A stretch of DNA of 64,000 nt from Insolitispirillum peregrinum (GTDB lineage: Bacteria > Pseudomonadota > Alphaproteobacteria > Rhodospirillales > Rhodospirillaceae), in NCBI RefSeq assembly GCF_042665255.1, contig NZ_JBHTCD010000007.1. One strand, written 5' to 3'. Below, piece after piece: positions 1 through 8,663 of the stretch. The notes beneath the pieces were generated by a model that saw only the letters and a program-made list of their open reading frames with translations, was not told where the DNA came from and ran no database searches. Position 1 is the first letter of the stretch, and each line of letters opens with the position of its first letter. The position numbers were made by a program, and so were the translations under genes.

Positions 1-382
1 GTTCATAACGGACAACTTCCTCCGGGGGATTGAGGGGAGGAAGGCGGTTAAGCCCCAGAGCACGGCACCGCCGCGCCACGGTCGCAAGTGAAAGGCCAAC
101 CTTGGCAGCGATGCGCCAAAGCGGCAGTCGCTGCTTCCTTAACTGCTTGATTTGCTCCACCTGCCCGGGGCTCTCTGTCGTTTGCAGATGATGTGGCCGA
201 CTGGAGCGATCTGTAAGTCCTGCCTCTCCCTCTTCACGAAAGCGGCGCAACCACTTGTAAACAGTAACCACCGAGACACCCAGTGACGTTGCAATTGCAC
301 TGGGTGCATTCCCGGCCAGGTACCGTTCCATGATCAATGCTCGACCCGATGGGGTCAATTTGGCATTCTTGTGGATGTTCAT
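1..382 (-). CDS. IS481-family transposase, partial (runs off left edge)
   Basis: Reading leftwards from an ATG at 382-380 gives an open frame to base 1, so only the N-terminal ~127 residues are present. It begins MNIHKNAKLTPSGRALIMER and continues with a helix-turn-helix segment (SVVTVYKWLRRFREEGEAGL) and a second one (LWRIAAKVGLSLATVARRCR). This is the typical N-terminal half of IS481-family transposases, which bind the element's ends; the integrase core (DDE) would lie outside the window. Functionality cannot be judged from this piece. The family call rests on recognised sequence style and on the element end described separately. Confidence 0.85.
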   Translation of the reverse strand, partial: MNIHKNAKLTPSGRALIMERYLAGNAPSAIATSLGVSVVTVYKWLRRFREEGEAGLTDRSSRPHHLQTTESPGQVEQIKQLRKQRLPLWRIAAKVGLSLATVARRCRALGLNRLPPLNPPEEVVRYE

Positions 383-465
383 GGGGCCTCCTGCTCAGGA
401 TGTGGCTTCTCGCAAAACTCACATAATTCTGCTGAGCTCCGTAAACAACCTATTGAGACACGACA
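1..465 (-). mobile_element. IS481-family insertion sequence, right part
   Basis: The transposase frame is followed outward by about 80 non-coding bases ending at 465. Read inward on the minus strand, the end is TGTCGTGTCTCAATAGG, a TGT-starting terminus as in IS481-type elements. The next six bases (466-471) are TCTAGA. IS481 elements are known to prefer CTAG-containing targets, so the boundary is placed at 465/466. The other end and the target duplication are outside the window. Confidence 0.75.
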
Positions 466-494
466 TCTAGAGGTGTGAGCCTTAAATATGAATC

Positions 495-674
495 CACAGT
501 ATACGAGAGTAAGGAAGCAAGGACGTGGAGCGCTGCTCCACACCTCGCCGGGGCCTTCAGGCCCCGGACCCCATGAATTTGATTTTTAAGGAAAAATGGG
601 GGTCCGGGGGCATCGTCCCCCGGGCAGGTGCGGACGGCAGTCCGCACTGATCCCCCCAACTGTCGTGTACTGTG
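495..674 (+). repeat. MITE-like inverted-repeat element, copy A
   Basis: Starts CACAGTATACGAGAGT and ends AACTGTCGTGTACTGTG, imperfect terminal inverted repeats. Inside lie the palindrome TGGAGC-GCT-GCTCCA and a long stem in which a GGCCCCGGACCCCAT arm pairs with ATGGGGGTCCGGGGGC across an AT-rich loop. It starts 24 bp beyond the IS481 end. It fills the gap between the IS and the first intact gene; no protein is encoded. Confidence 0.8.
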
Positions 675-768
675 ACCTGGCGCAGACACGCTGGTCTGAC
701 CTTTTCATCTGTCACAGTGATTTTGCGCAAAACCGGTTCCCGCTTTTCGCACAATGCGTTAGCTGCGA
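675..768 (+). repeat. RIME-like palindromic repeat next to MITE copy A
   Basis: Contains GCAGACACGCTGGTCTGACC, then ATTTTGCGCAAAACCGG and CGCTTTTCGCACAATGC. The same block recurs near 26.3, 29.6, 32.6 and 33.4 kb, often touching a MITE copy. It resembles the short intergenic mosaic palindromes of Alphaproteobacteria (RIME type). It ends just past the stop codon of the 759-1817 gene, so it may act as that gene's 3' structure. Confidence 0.7.
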
Positions 769-1817
769 CTGTCATCCTTTGTGCGGAACATGTTGTAGAA
801 TGCCGCCAGTTCGGCGCAGGCTTCAAGGTAAGTCTCGATCAGACCGGTGACGTAAAACGCCGGGCAGCCGGTGTAATAGACGTTTTCACCGTGCAGGAAT
901 GGCTGAATATAGGCGGGATTCATGGTCAGGATCGGCTGGCCGTCCTTGTCATGGTCCAGCACGATGCCATCCTGACCATGATGGGTGGCATGGACAGCGC
1001 GCCCGTCGTGGGGGTGGAGGTGGGAATTGTTGAGATAGGTGACCACCATCCCCAGCGACCCGATCGCCAGCGGCAGGATGTTTTTGCGGCTGCGCAGGAT
1101 CAGCGCCACATAGTCGGCGGTGGTGGGCAGCTCGGCCTGATAGGCGGCGGCTTCCAGCAGGCTCCAGCAGACGTGCAGGGCGGTGCAACTGCCGGAATGA
1201 ACCAGCGAGGCAAAGGTGTGGTTGGCCTTGGTGTACAGCGGCGACAGGGGGAAAAAGCGCAACGCCTGTTCGATGGCAATGCCATAGGCATCGGGGGTTT
1301 TGCCCTCTTGCCGCAGACGGGCGTTGTCAAAGTGGCGTTCGGAAATCCACTGGTTGACCCAGGCGTTGAAGGTGTCGCAGCTGGCGGTACGGATTTCCTG
1401 AAAATACAGTTCCTGAATCTCGTCCGGGTAATGGCCGGACTGGCGGGCAACGCCGGAATACAGGTCCTGCCGGGCTTCGCGGATCTGGCTCAGCCGCTTT
1501 TGCAGATAGGGCTGGAAATCTTGCAGCAAGAAACTGACCAGCAGGTTGGCGCTGATGCGTTCGGCGTTTTCTTCGGTCATCACGCTGACGTCCATCCCGA
1601 CCCACGAGGCGCAAAAGCGGCCTTCCGGGCGGTCGAACGAGGCCGGGTCGCTGGCCATTGTGCGCAAAAAGCCGGACAGCGCCATCCGGTTCAGGCCCGC
1701 GGTATCGTGAGCCTGCAAATAACCATGGACGAACGGGCATTTGCCAGCGCCTTCGGTCGGGGTATCGGCTTGCGGGTGATCGTTCTGATCATGTGGTTCA
1801 AGGGTGGTTTGCATCAT
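759..1817 (-). CDS. Conserved-looking protein of unknown function
   Basis: 352 residues from ATG 1817 (a second ATG at 1814 is equally possible). The frame is open further upstream, but that part is translated repeat DNA and is excluded. Nothing is recognised with confidence. Visible features are KCPFVHGY near the N-terminus, a His-rich stretch (NNSHLHPHDGRAVHATHH) around residue 280, and GCPAFYVTG near the C-terminus. There is no signal peptide or clear membrane segment. Codon use is GC-rich like the neighbours and no overlapping frame is as credible, so it looks real. It is a lone gene with repeat clusters on both sides and no operon partner. Confidence 0.65.
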   Translation of the reverse strand: MMQTTLEPHDQNDHPQADTPTEGAGKCPFVHGYLQAHDTAGLNRMALSGFLRTMASDPASFDRPEGRFCASWVGMDVSVMTEENAERISANLLVSFLLQDFQPYLQKRLSQIREARQDLYSGVARQSGHYPDEIQELYFQEIRTASCDTFNAWVNQWISERHFDNARLRQEGKTPDAYGIAIEQALRFFPLSPLYTKANHTFASLVHSGSCTALHVCWSLLEAAAYQAELPTTADYVALILRSRKNILPLAIGSLGMVVTYLNNSHLHPHDGRAVHATHHGQDGIVLDHDKDGQPILTMNPAYIQPFLHGENVYYTGCPAFYVTGLIETYLEACAELAAFYNMFRTKDDSRS

Positions 1818-1882
1818 CTCTGCCCTTTTCCTGACTGGCTTCAGCAAACCGCGTTCCGGGGGCGAAGGCAAGAAATATACCG

Positions 1883-2054
1883 GACAATACGCCGAAAGCA
1901 GGATCATGGAGCGCTGCTCCACACCTCGCCGAGGCCAGTCTGCCCGAGACCTCATTCCTTTGATGATAAAAGAAAAGCGGGGGTTCGGGGCCTCGGGCCC
2001 CGAGCGGTTCCAGGCGGCAGCCTGCACTGATTGAACCAACCGTCGTGTCCTGTG
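1883..2054 (+). repeat. MITE-like element, copy B
   Basis: Left end is degenerate (GACAATACGCCGAAAGCAGG). The TGGAGCGCTGCTCCA palindrome and the GGGTTCGGGG/CCCCGAGC arm are present, and the right end CCAACCGTCGTGTCCTGTG is close to the consensus. It lies in the 442-bp gap between the unknown gene and rpoD, which otherwise holds only repeats and a terminator. Confidence 0.75.
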
Positions 2055-2060
2055 TCCCAC

Positions 2061-2192
2061 TTTTCGTACAATGCTGGTTTTTCCATGCCGCATTGTTGTT
2101 GCGAAAACCGGGTCCCGCTTTTCGCTCAATGCTGGTTTTTCCATGCCGCATTGTTTATGCGAAAACCGGGTCCCACTTTTCGCACAATGCTC
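2061..2192 (+). repeat. 58-bp tandem duplication of the RIME-like palindrome
   Basis: The word CTGGTTTTTCCATGCCGCATT occurs at 2074 and again at 2132 (one base trimmed here would not change the period), giving a 58-bp period. Each unit also carries GCGAAAACCGGGTCCC and CTTTTCGC..CAATGC, and a third partial unit ends near 2192. Units differ at only a few positions, which suggests recent slippage. Confidence 0.8.
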
Positions 2193-2200
2193 TGAAACAC

Positions 2201-2234
2201 ATCGCCCCGCCTGAGCTGTTCAGGCGGGGCGATG
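2201..2234 (-). terminator. rpoD: Terminator downstream of rpoD
   Basis: Near-perfect hairpin: ATCGCCCCGCCTGA pairs with TCAGGCGGGGCGAT around loop GCTGT. It lies 26 bp past the rpoD stop on the minus strand. The T-run is weak (TGTGTTTC), so it could be partly an RNA-stabilising structure. Confidence 0.75.
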
Positions 2235-2259
2235 GTCAGAACAGATCCGTCAGACAGGA

Positions 2260-4317
2260 TCAGTTGTCGAGGAAGCTGCGCAGCTTGCGCGACCGCGAGG
2301 GGTGCTTCAGCTTGCGCAGGGCCTTGGCTTCGATCTGACGAATGCGTTCGCGGGTAACGCTGAACTGCTGACCGACTTCTTCGAGCGTGTGGTCAGTGTT
2401 CATCCCGATCCCGAAGCGCATGCGCAGCACACGTTCTTCGCGCGGGGTCAGAGTGGCCAGTATACGGGTGCAGGTCTCACGCAGGTTGGCGTTGATCGCG
2501 GCATCCAGCGGCTGAACGGCGTTCTTGTCCTCGATGAAATCGCCGAGGTGGCTGTCTTCTTCGTCCCCGATCGGGGTTTCGAGCGAGATCGGCTCCTTGG
2601 CGATTTTCAGGACCTTGCGGACCTTTTCCAGCGGCATCTGCAGCTTTTCGGCCAGCTCTTCCGGGGTCGGTTCACGACCGATTTCATGCAACATCTGGCG
2701 CGAGGTGCGGACCAGCTTGTTGATGGTTTCGATCATGTGGACCGGAATGCGGATGGTGCGGGCCTGGTCGGCGATCGAACGGGTGATCGCCTGCCGGATC
2801 CACCAGGTGGCATAGGTCGAAAACTTGTAGCCACGGCGGTATTCGAACTTGTCCACCGCCTTCATCAAACCAATGTTGCCTTCCTGAATCAGGTCGAGGA
2901 ACTGCAGGCCACGGTTGGTGTATTTTTTGGCGATCGAGATCACCAGACGCAGGTTGGCCTCGATCATCTCCTTTTTGGCCTTGGTGGCCTCGCGTTCGCC
3001 CTTTTGCACCGTCTGGACGATGCGGCGGAACTCGGAGATCGGCTGGCGGGCGTCGTCGGCAACGGCGGTGATGCCCTCGCGCACACGGGTCACTTCGCGG
3101 GCGTGGCGGGTGGTGAAGTCTTTCCAGCCCTTGCCGGGGCGCAGGGCGACCTGTTCCAGCCACGACGGCCCCATCTCGCTGCCGTAATAGGCATCAAGGA
3201 AGTCTTCGCGCTTGATCTTGCAGTCAACGGCCAGACGCAGCAGCTTGCCTTCCAGCATCATCAGACGCTTGTTCAGGCCAGCCAGATGTTCGACCAGATA
3301 TTCGATACGAGCGTTGTTGAGATGGATGCCTTCCATCATCTTGATCAGCTCGCCGCGCATCTTGTCGTACTTTTTCTCCATCTGGGTGGAGACTTCTTCC
3401 CCCTTGCCGATGGTGCTCAGGCGCTGGTCCTGAGTTTTCTTCATCTTGGCATAGGTGGCGGCGATTTTTTCAAAGGCTTCGAGAACCTGCGGCATCAACT
3501 GCTGTTCCATGGCGGACAGGCTGATGTTGCTTTCTTCCAGTTCACCGTCTTCGTCGGCTTCGCCATCTTCGGCGGCGCCTTCCTCGTCGGTTCCTTCCTG
3601 TGCTTCTTCTTCGTCTTCTGCGCCGTCTTCGTCATCCGAAGCGGCCTTTTTCGGCGCAGCCGGTTTGGGGACCGGCTTGGCGACCGGGGCGGGCGGCGGC
3701 AACAGGGTGTCTTCTTCTTCTTCGGCTTCGACGGCATCCAGCTCGGCATCGGCGACGACGCCATCGGGGCCCGAGCCATAGGTGACTTCGAGGTCGATGA
3801 TGTCGCGCAGCAACATCTTGCCCTCGACCAGGGCGTCATGCCATTCCAGCAGGGCCGAAATGGTCAGCGGGCTTTCGCAGATGCCGCCGATCATCATTTC
3901 GCGGCCGGCTTCGATGCGCTTGGCAATGGCGATTTCGCCCTCACGCGACAGCAGCTCGACCGAGCCCATTTCGCGCAGGTACATCCGCACCGGATCATCG
4001 GTGCGGCCCATTTCCTCTTCCGAGACGTTGCCCGAGCTGGAGTCTTCGTCCTCGCTTTCGGCGGCCTCGTCTTCTTCGCTTTCGACGATGTTGATCCCCA
4101 GGTCCGACAGCATGGACATGGTGTCTTCGATCTGCTCGGAAGACACGTCGTCGGATGGCAACGCCTGGTTCAGCTCGTCATAGGTGATGAAGCCGCGCTC
4201 CTTGCCCTTTGCAACCAGCTTTTTGACGGCGGCATTAAAGGAATCGAGCAGCGGGCTGTCCTGACTGTCCTCGGATGCCTCGGGGGTGTCCGTCGTGGTG
4301 GCTGCCTTTGTCGCCAT
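2260..4317 (-). CDS. rpoD: RNA polymerase primary sigma factor RpoD (sigma-70)
   Basis: Housekeeping sigma factor directing RNA polymerase to -10/-35 promoters. 685 residues, a usual alphaproteobacterial length. Visible are region 1.1 (about 15-75), region 1.2 (about 105-120, DDPVRMYLREMG), region 2 (about 451-521, with YKFSTYATWWIRQAITR), region 3, and region 4.2 helix-turn-helix (about 643-670, EEVGQQFSVTRERIRQIE). The non-conserved region between 1.2 and 2 is enlarged and carries a very acidic, Pro/Ala-containing stretch (about 195-262). It is the last gene of the yqeY-dnaG-rpoD set, with a 380-bp gap before it that probably holds its own promoter. Confidence 0.98.
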   Translation of the reverse strand: MATKAATTTDTPEASEDSQDSPLLDSFNAAVKKLVAKGKERGFITYDELNQALPSDDVSSEQIEDTMSMLSDLGINIVESEEDEAAESEDEDSSSGNVSEEEMGRTDDPVRMYLREMGSVELLSREGEIAIAKRIEAGREMMIGGICESPLTISALLEWHDALVEGKMLLRDIIDLEVTYGSGPDGVVADAELDAVEAEEEEDTLLPPPAPVAKPVPKPAAPKKAASDDEDGAEDEEEAQEGTDEEGAAEDGEADEDGELEESNISLSAMEQQLMPQVLEAFEKIAATYAKMKKTQDQRLSTIGKGEEVSTQMEKKYDKMRGELIKMMEGIHLNNARIEYLVEHLAGLNKRLMMLEGKLLRLAVDCKIKREDFLDAYYGSEMGPSWLEQVALRPGKGWKDFTTRHAREVTRVREGITAVADDARQPISEFRRIVQTVQKGEREATKAKKEMIEANLRLVISIAKKYTNRGLQFLDLIQEGNIGLMKAVDKFEYRRGYKFSTYATWWIRQAITRSIADQARTIRIPVHMIETINKLVRTSRQMLHEIGREPTPEELAEKLQMPLEKVRKVLKIAKEPISLETPIGDEEDSHLGDFIEDKNAVQPLDAAINANLRETCTRILATLTPREERVLRMRFGIGMNTDHTLEEVGQQFSVTRERIRQIEAKALRKLKHPSRSRKLRSFLDN

Positions 4318-4697
4318 TCCGGTATAGACTCCATCTCAATACGTCACGCTGCGCCTGTTCTTTGCCATTCATGGGCCTGACGATGCAGTGACGGTGTAAC
4401 ACGCGGCGACAGAGATAAGCCTCTGTGCCGTCGTGCGCAACAGTCCGATGACCATCAGGCGACAAAGCGCCGCCCCTTGTTACACTCTTTTCTCCGGGGC
4501 GGGCAGGATAAACCTGTGTCCCAGGAGGCTCTGAACTTCACACGTCTCGTTTTCCCGACCCGGCAGGCATTCTCTGGTTCCCAGAGGAAACCATGGTGTC
4601 TGGCGGCGGGCGGGCTTCCCCTGTGTCGGGGGTTTTACCGTTGTTCGACCGGAAGGGGTGATTTTTTATCCCACCAAAACGGATAGTCCACCTTTTT
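4318..4697. other. 380-bp gap between dnaG and rpoD
   Basis: No ORF or RNA gene recognised. The position directly upstream of rpoD makes it the likely site of a separate rpoD promoter, as in other macromolecular-synthesis operons, but no convincing -35/-10 pair was found on the minus strand. A GTGTAACA/TGTTACAC word pair occurs near 4397 and 4479. Confidence 0.4.
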
Positions 4698-6566
4698 TCA
4701 GTCGTCGCCACCAAATCGTTGGTGGTTTTTCAGCGCAAGCAGCGCATTGAAGGTCTCGGGCGAGGGATCCTGCCCCAGTTGATTGACCATCCGGTCAATG
4801 TCGGCCCTCAGGTCTTTCTGACGTGTCAGGGCAAAGGTGTGCTCCCAGCCATCACGGGCGCTTTGCAGGTCGGCCTGCGGGCGGGAAAAGGCCGCGTGCG
4901 TAAACGCATTGGATCGCAGCAAGGCGTCCAGTTGGGGGCCAACCCCGTGAGTCCGTAGGTGGTTAGATAATGTCGAAAAGTCAAGCCCGCCGTGCTGGGC
5001 CAGGATGGTCAGGGTGGCTTGACGCAGGCGATCCATCTCGACATCGGTGAAATCCAGCTCGCCCAGCCGCTCGGCCACCGAATCGGCCAGTTCGGGATGG
5101 GTGATCAGGGTGGCGAGCAGAATCGTCCGGTGCAGGGCCTCGGTTTTCTGCCGGGTCAGACCAACGCCAACGCCGACTCGGCCCAGACTGGGGCGGTCGG
5201 GCTGGCGGTTGCCACGGCTGCCAAATCCCGGCTTGCTGTAACGGCCACCACTCTGGCCGCCAGCCTGTCCCCCGGTCCAGCCGCCCGAACCGCTCGAGCG
5301 GCGCGGTGGGTGAAACAGGGTCCACAGACGTTCCTTGAAGGCTTGCCGGTAATGGTCCTGCACGCTGCGTTCGGCGATTCGGCCGGTCAGGTCGCGCACG
5401 TCCTGTTCCAGCGCCGCCCGGCGTTCGGGGGTGGACAGGTCGCGTCCGGCCAGCAGGTTGTCCCACAGCACCCCCAACAGCGGATTGGCATGCTCAAGGA
5501 CGGCGTTCATCGCTGACGCTCCTTGCGACTGGATCAGCTCGTCGGGGTCTTTCGCACCGCTCATCACCGCAAAGCGCAGCGATTTGCCGGGGCGCAGCAA
5601 CGGTAACGCCCGTTCGGCCGCGCGCAGGGCGGCCCGCTGCCCGGCGGCGTCGCCGTCAAAGCACAGGATCGGCTCGTCGGCCAGCCGCCACAGTTCCTCG
5701 ATCTGGCTTTCGGTCAGCGCCGTTCCCAGCGGGGCGACGGCCTCGGCAAAGCCCGCCCGCGACAGGGCAATCACGTCCATATAGCCTTCGGCAACGATGA
5801 TCCGGCCAGTGGCTCCGGCGGGCTGGCGGGCCTGCGCCAGTCCATAGAGGACAGTGCCTTTCTGGAAAATCGGTGTGTCGGGGCTGTTGAGGTATTTCGG
5901 CTGGCCGTCGCCCAGAATGCGCCCGCCAAAAGCAATCACCCGCCCGCGGCGGTCGGTGATGGGAAAGATCACCCGTTCGCGGAAATAATCGTACAGCGAG
6001 CCATCATCGCGCAGCTTCAGCAGCCCGGCCTCGACCAGTTGCTGCTCGGTGACCCCCTCGCGCACCAGCGCCCCCTTCAGCAGCCCGGCAGCGGGAGCCC
6101 AGCCGAGGCGGAAGCGGCGAATCGTCTCGGGGTCGAGGCCACGCCGCTGGAGGTAGGCCATGCCGTCCCGGCCAGCGGGCAGGGCAAGCTGTTGTTCAAA
6201 GAAATGACAGGCAGCTTCGACCACATCAATCAGCGATGCGGCCTGCCGGGCCTGCGCCACCTGTTCCGGGCTGCTTTTGGGGACTTCGAGTCCGGCCTCC
6301 AGCGCCAGCTTGTCCACTGCTTCGGGGAAGGTCATGTTGGCGGTGTGCATCACGTAGGTGATCACGTCGCCATGGGCACCGCAGCCAAAGCAATGATAAA
6401 ACCCCTTGTCGTCGTTGATGGTGAACGACGGGGTTTTTTCGTTGTGGAACGGGCAGCAGGCTTTGAATTCGCGCCCGGCCCGGGTCAGTTTGACCGTCCG
6501 GCCAATGATGGTCGACAAGGTCAGGCGGCGGCGCAGTTCATCAAGGAAGGCTTGCGACAGGGCCAT
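4698..6566 (-). CDS. dnaG: DNA primase DnaG
   Basis: Makes RNA primers for replication. 622 residues. The N-terminal zinc-binding domain has the CHC2 pattern (Cys38, His41, Cys59, Cys62). The TOPRIM domain carries the catalytic Glu260 in VAEGYMD and the acidic DGD at 304-306. A Gly-rich linker (about 425-460) leads to the C-terminal helicase (DnaB)-binding domain. The start is well supported by AAGGAGG seven bases before the ATG. It lies 50 bp downstream of yqeY and upstream of rpoD, the usual alphaproteobacterial version of the macromolecular synthesis operon. Confidence 0.98.
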   Translation of the reverse strand: MALSQAFLDELRRRLTLSTIIGRTVKLTRAGREFKACCPFHNEKTPSFTINDDKGFYHCFGCGAHGDVITYVMHTANMTFPEAVDKLALEAGLEVPKSSPEQVAQARQAASLIDVVEAACHFFEQQLALPAGRDGMAYLQRRGLDPETIRRFRLGWAPAAGLLKGALVREGVTEQQLVEAGLLKLRDDGSLYDYFRERVIFPITDRRGRVIAFGGRILGDGQPKYLNSPDTPIFQKGTVLYGLAQARQPAGATGRIIVAEGYMDVIALSRAGFAEAVAPLGTALTESQIEELWRLADEPILCFDGDAAGQRAALRAAERALPLLRPGKSLRFAVMSGAKDPDELIQSQGASAMNAVLEHANPLLGVLWDNLLAGRDLSTPERRAALEQDVRDLTGRIAERSVQDHYRQAFKERLWTLFHPPRRSSGSGGWTGGQAGGQSGGRYSKPGFGSRGNRQPDRPSLGRVGVGVGLTRQKTEALHRTILLATLITHPELADSVAERLGELDFTDVEMDRLRQATLTILAQHGGLDFSTLSNHLRTHGVGPQLDALLRSNAFTHAAFSRPQADLQSARDGWEHTFALTRQKDLRADIDRMVNQLGQDPSPETFNALLALKNHQRFGGDD

Positions 6567-6616
6567 GGCAGGGCCTCCTTCCCCGATGAACGCAGATGGT
6601 CATGACCGCTGTCGGA

Positions 6617-7072
6617 TCAGGACAGCTGTTGCTTGACCAGCAGGCTGGCCTTGGCGAAATCCATCTGACCGGCATAGGTTTCCCGCAGGGCAGCCATCAC
6701 CCGGCCCATGTCTTTCAGACCCTTGGCGTCCAGTTCGGTGATCACCGCACCGACGGCGGCGGTGACTTCGGCCTCGCTCATCTGCTTGGGCAGATAGGTT
6801 TCGATGATGGCGATTTCTTCGCGTTCCCGTTCGGCCAGTTCCAGACGACCACCCTGCTCGTACATCGAGATGCTTTCCCGCCGCTGCTTGATCATCGAGC
6901 CAAGCATTTGCAGGATGTCGGCGTCGGGGATGCCGTCCGGCATGCCCTGGGTCCGTCCGGCGATGTCGCGATCCTTGAGGGCGGCGAGAATCAGCCGCAG
7001 GGTCGAAACAGCGCGGTCCTCTTTGGCTTTCAGGGCAGCCTTCAGGGACTCGTTCAAGCGCGCACGCAGCAT
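6617..7072 (-). CDS. yqeY: GatB/YqeY domain protein
   Basis: 151 residues, all of the YqeY fold (MLRARLNESLKAALKAKE... IIETYLPKQMSEAEV). YqeY proteins resemble the tail domain of GatB/GatE amidotransferase subunits and may bind tRNA; their precise role is unresolved. It is the first gene of the yqeY-dnaG-rpoD group and diverges from carA, an arrangement common in Alphaproteobacteria, where it takes the place of rpsU in the enterobacterial operon. No catalytic residues are expected. Confidence 0.93.
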   Translation of the reverse strand: MLRARLNESLKAALKAKEDRAVSTLRLILAALKDRDIAGRTQGMPDGIPDADILQMLGSMIKQRRESISMYEQGGRLELAEREREEIAIIETYLPKQMSEAEVTAAVGAVITELDAKGLKDMGRVMAALRETYAGQMDFAKASLLVKQQLS

Positions 7073-7108
7073 CGGGAGATAACCTTCTTTTTTCTTGGGA
7101 AGCTGTGG

Positions 7109-7137
7109 AATCTACAGGATTCGCGCGTGTTTGGCAA
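7109..7137 (-). promoter_or_regulatory. Candidate promoter for yqeY-dnaG
   Basis: On the minus strand TTGCCA (7137-7132) and TAGATT (7114-7109) are separated by exactly 17 bp, 37 bp before the yqeY start. Good spacing and a near-consensus -35; inferred from sequence only. Confidence 0.55.
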
Positions 7138-7196
7138 AGGCAATTCAAAAAACCAACCCTTTGTTTCATATGGTGTTTCGCTGAAGTACGGAGTTC

Positions 7197-7225
7197 TTGA
7201 CAGGCGGGTTGCTTTTTCGTATCTA
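7197..7225 (+). promoter_or_regulatory. Sigma-70 promoter for carAB
   Basis: Perfect -35 TTGACA (7197-7202), 17-bp spacer, -10 TATCTA (7220-7225). The transcript would carry a leader of about 235 nt before carA, long enough for leader-based control. No recognised riboswitch and no long pyrimidine-rich leader peptide was identified in it. The rest of the 395-bp yqeY-carA gap shows nothing else clear. Confidence 0.75.
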
Positions 7226-7467
7226 CCCACCAATTTATTCGTTGGCGGCTTTCTGTGCTCGTCCCGGCTACCGGACTTTTCCCATGAAACCTTTCTGGGG
7301 AAGAGGCTGGGGGTCGGCCTGCGCGCACCTACAGTCGTGCCTTTTGCCTGTTGGTGTGCTGCCTGTGGCGGTGATGACGGGATAAAAGGCGGGCCTGATC
7401 GCTGCTGACGTGACTCCCCCGCTGAGGTCCCGGTGCGTGGGGCACAGCCAAAGGAAATGGTATTCAA

Positions 7468-8649
7468 ATGTCTGAGACGATCAACATCGCCGCCAGCCCC
7501 CGCCCGAACGGCGCAACTGGCGTGTTGGTGCTCGCTGACGGCTCGCTGTTCTGGGGTAAGGGCATCGGAGCCTCCGGCGACGCCGTGGGCGAAGTGGTGT
7601 TCAACACCGGGCTGACCGGCTATCAGGAAGTGCTGACCGACCCGTCCTATGCCGGACAGGTGATCACCTTCTGTTTTCCGCACGTCGGCAATGTCGGTAC
7701 CAACGCCGAAGACATCGAATCGATGATCCCGGCGGCGCGGGGCTGCATCCTGCGTGCGGACGTCACCGACCCGGCGAACTGGCGTTCGGCCCAGCATCTG
7801 GAACAGTGGCTGGCCTCGCACAACCTGATCGGCCTCAGCGGTATTGATACCCGCAAGCTGACACGCCGCATCCGCGACGGTGGCGCGCCGAACGGCGTGA
7901 TCGCCCACAGCCCGACCGGCGATTTCGACCTGCCCGCCCTGCTGGCCAAGGCGCAGGGCTGGCCCGGTCTGGAAGGCATGGATCTGGCGCGCGACGTCAG
8001 TTGCACCCAGACCTATGACTGGATGCAGACCCGCTGGGCGCTGGGTCAGGGGTTTGGCACCCAGCATGCGCCGCAGCATCATGTGGTGGCGATGGACTTT
8101 GGCGCCAAGCGCAACATCCTGCGCTGCCTGGCCTCCGCTGGTTGCAAGGTGACGGTTGTTCCGGCCACGGCCACCGCCGAAGACATCCTGCGTCACAACC
8201 CCGACGGCATTTTCCTGTCCAACGGCCCCGGCGACCCGGCGGCCACCGGTACCTATGCCGTGCCGGTGATCCGCCAGCTGGTGGACAGCGGCATTCCGCT
8301 GTTCGGCATCTGCCTCGGCCACCAGTTGCTGGCGCTGGCGCTGGGTGCGAAGACCTACAAGATGGACAAGGGCCATCGCGGCAACAACCAGCCGGTCAAG
8401 GACCTGCTGACCGGACGGGTGGAAATCACCAGCCAGAATCACGGTTTTGCGGTCGATCGTTCGACCCTGCCGGCGGGCGTGAGCGAAACCCACGTCTCGC
8501 TGTTCGACCAGTCGGTCGAAGGCATTGCGGTGGACGGCAAGCCGGTGTTCTCGGTCCAGTACCACCCGGAAGCCAGTCCGGGGCCGCAGGATGCCCATTA
8601 CCTGTTCCAGCGCTTCGTTGACAACATCGTCGCGCACAAAAACACGTAA
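7468..8649 (+). CDS. carA: Carbamoyl-phosphate synthase small subunit
   Basis: Glutaminase subunit supplying ammonia to CarB for carbamoyl phosphate (arginine and pyrimidine synthesis). 393 residues. The N-terminal CPSase small-chain domain is followed by a class I glutamine amidotransferase domain with nucleophile Cys282 (GICLGHQ) and the His366/Glu368 pair (YHPE). SD-like AAAGGAAA lies about 12 bases before the ATG. It is followed by carB in the same direction, 137 bp downstream. Confidence 0.98.
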   Translation: MSETINIAASPRPNGATGVLVLADGSLFWGKGIGASGDAVGEVVFNTGLTGYQEVLTDPSYAGQVITFCFPHVGNVGTNAEDIESMIPAARGCILRADVTDPANWRSAQHLEQWLASHNLIGLSGIDTRKLTRRIRDGGAPNGVIAHSPTGDFDLPALLAKAQGWPGLEGMDLARDVSCTQTYDWMQTRWALGQGFGTQHAPQHHVVAMDFGAKRNILRCLASAGCKVTVVPATATAEDILRHNPDGIFLSNGPGDPAATGTYAVPVIRQLVDSGIPLFGICLGHQLLALALGAKTYKMDKGHRGNNQPVKDLLTGRVEITSQNHGFAVDRSTLPAGVSETHVSLFDQSVEGIAVDGKPVFSVQYHPEASPGPQDAHYLFQRFVDNIVAHKNT

Positions 8650-8663
8650 AGGCGACCGTTCGG

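Noticed and set aside
453..674. Shared TGTCGTGT word between the IS481 end and the MITE terminus, as if IS481 mobilised the MITE
   Set aside because: The word reads inward in the IS but outward in the MITE and similarity does not extend beyond eight bases; probably chance.
672..2030. Long plus-strand open frame (452 codons)
   Set aside because: Antisense to the 759-1817 gene and running through both flanking repeats; composition is that of a GC-rich shadow frame.
2302..4380. 692-codon open frame opposite rpoD
   Set aside because: Exact antisense of the clear rpoD gene; a by-product of high GC third positions.
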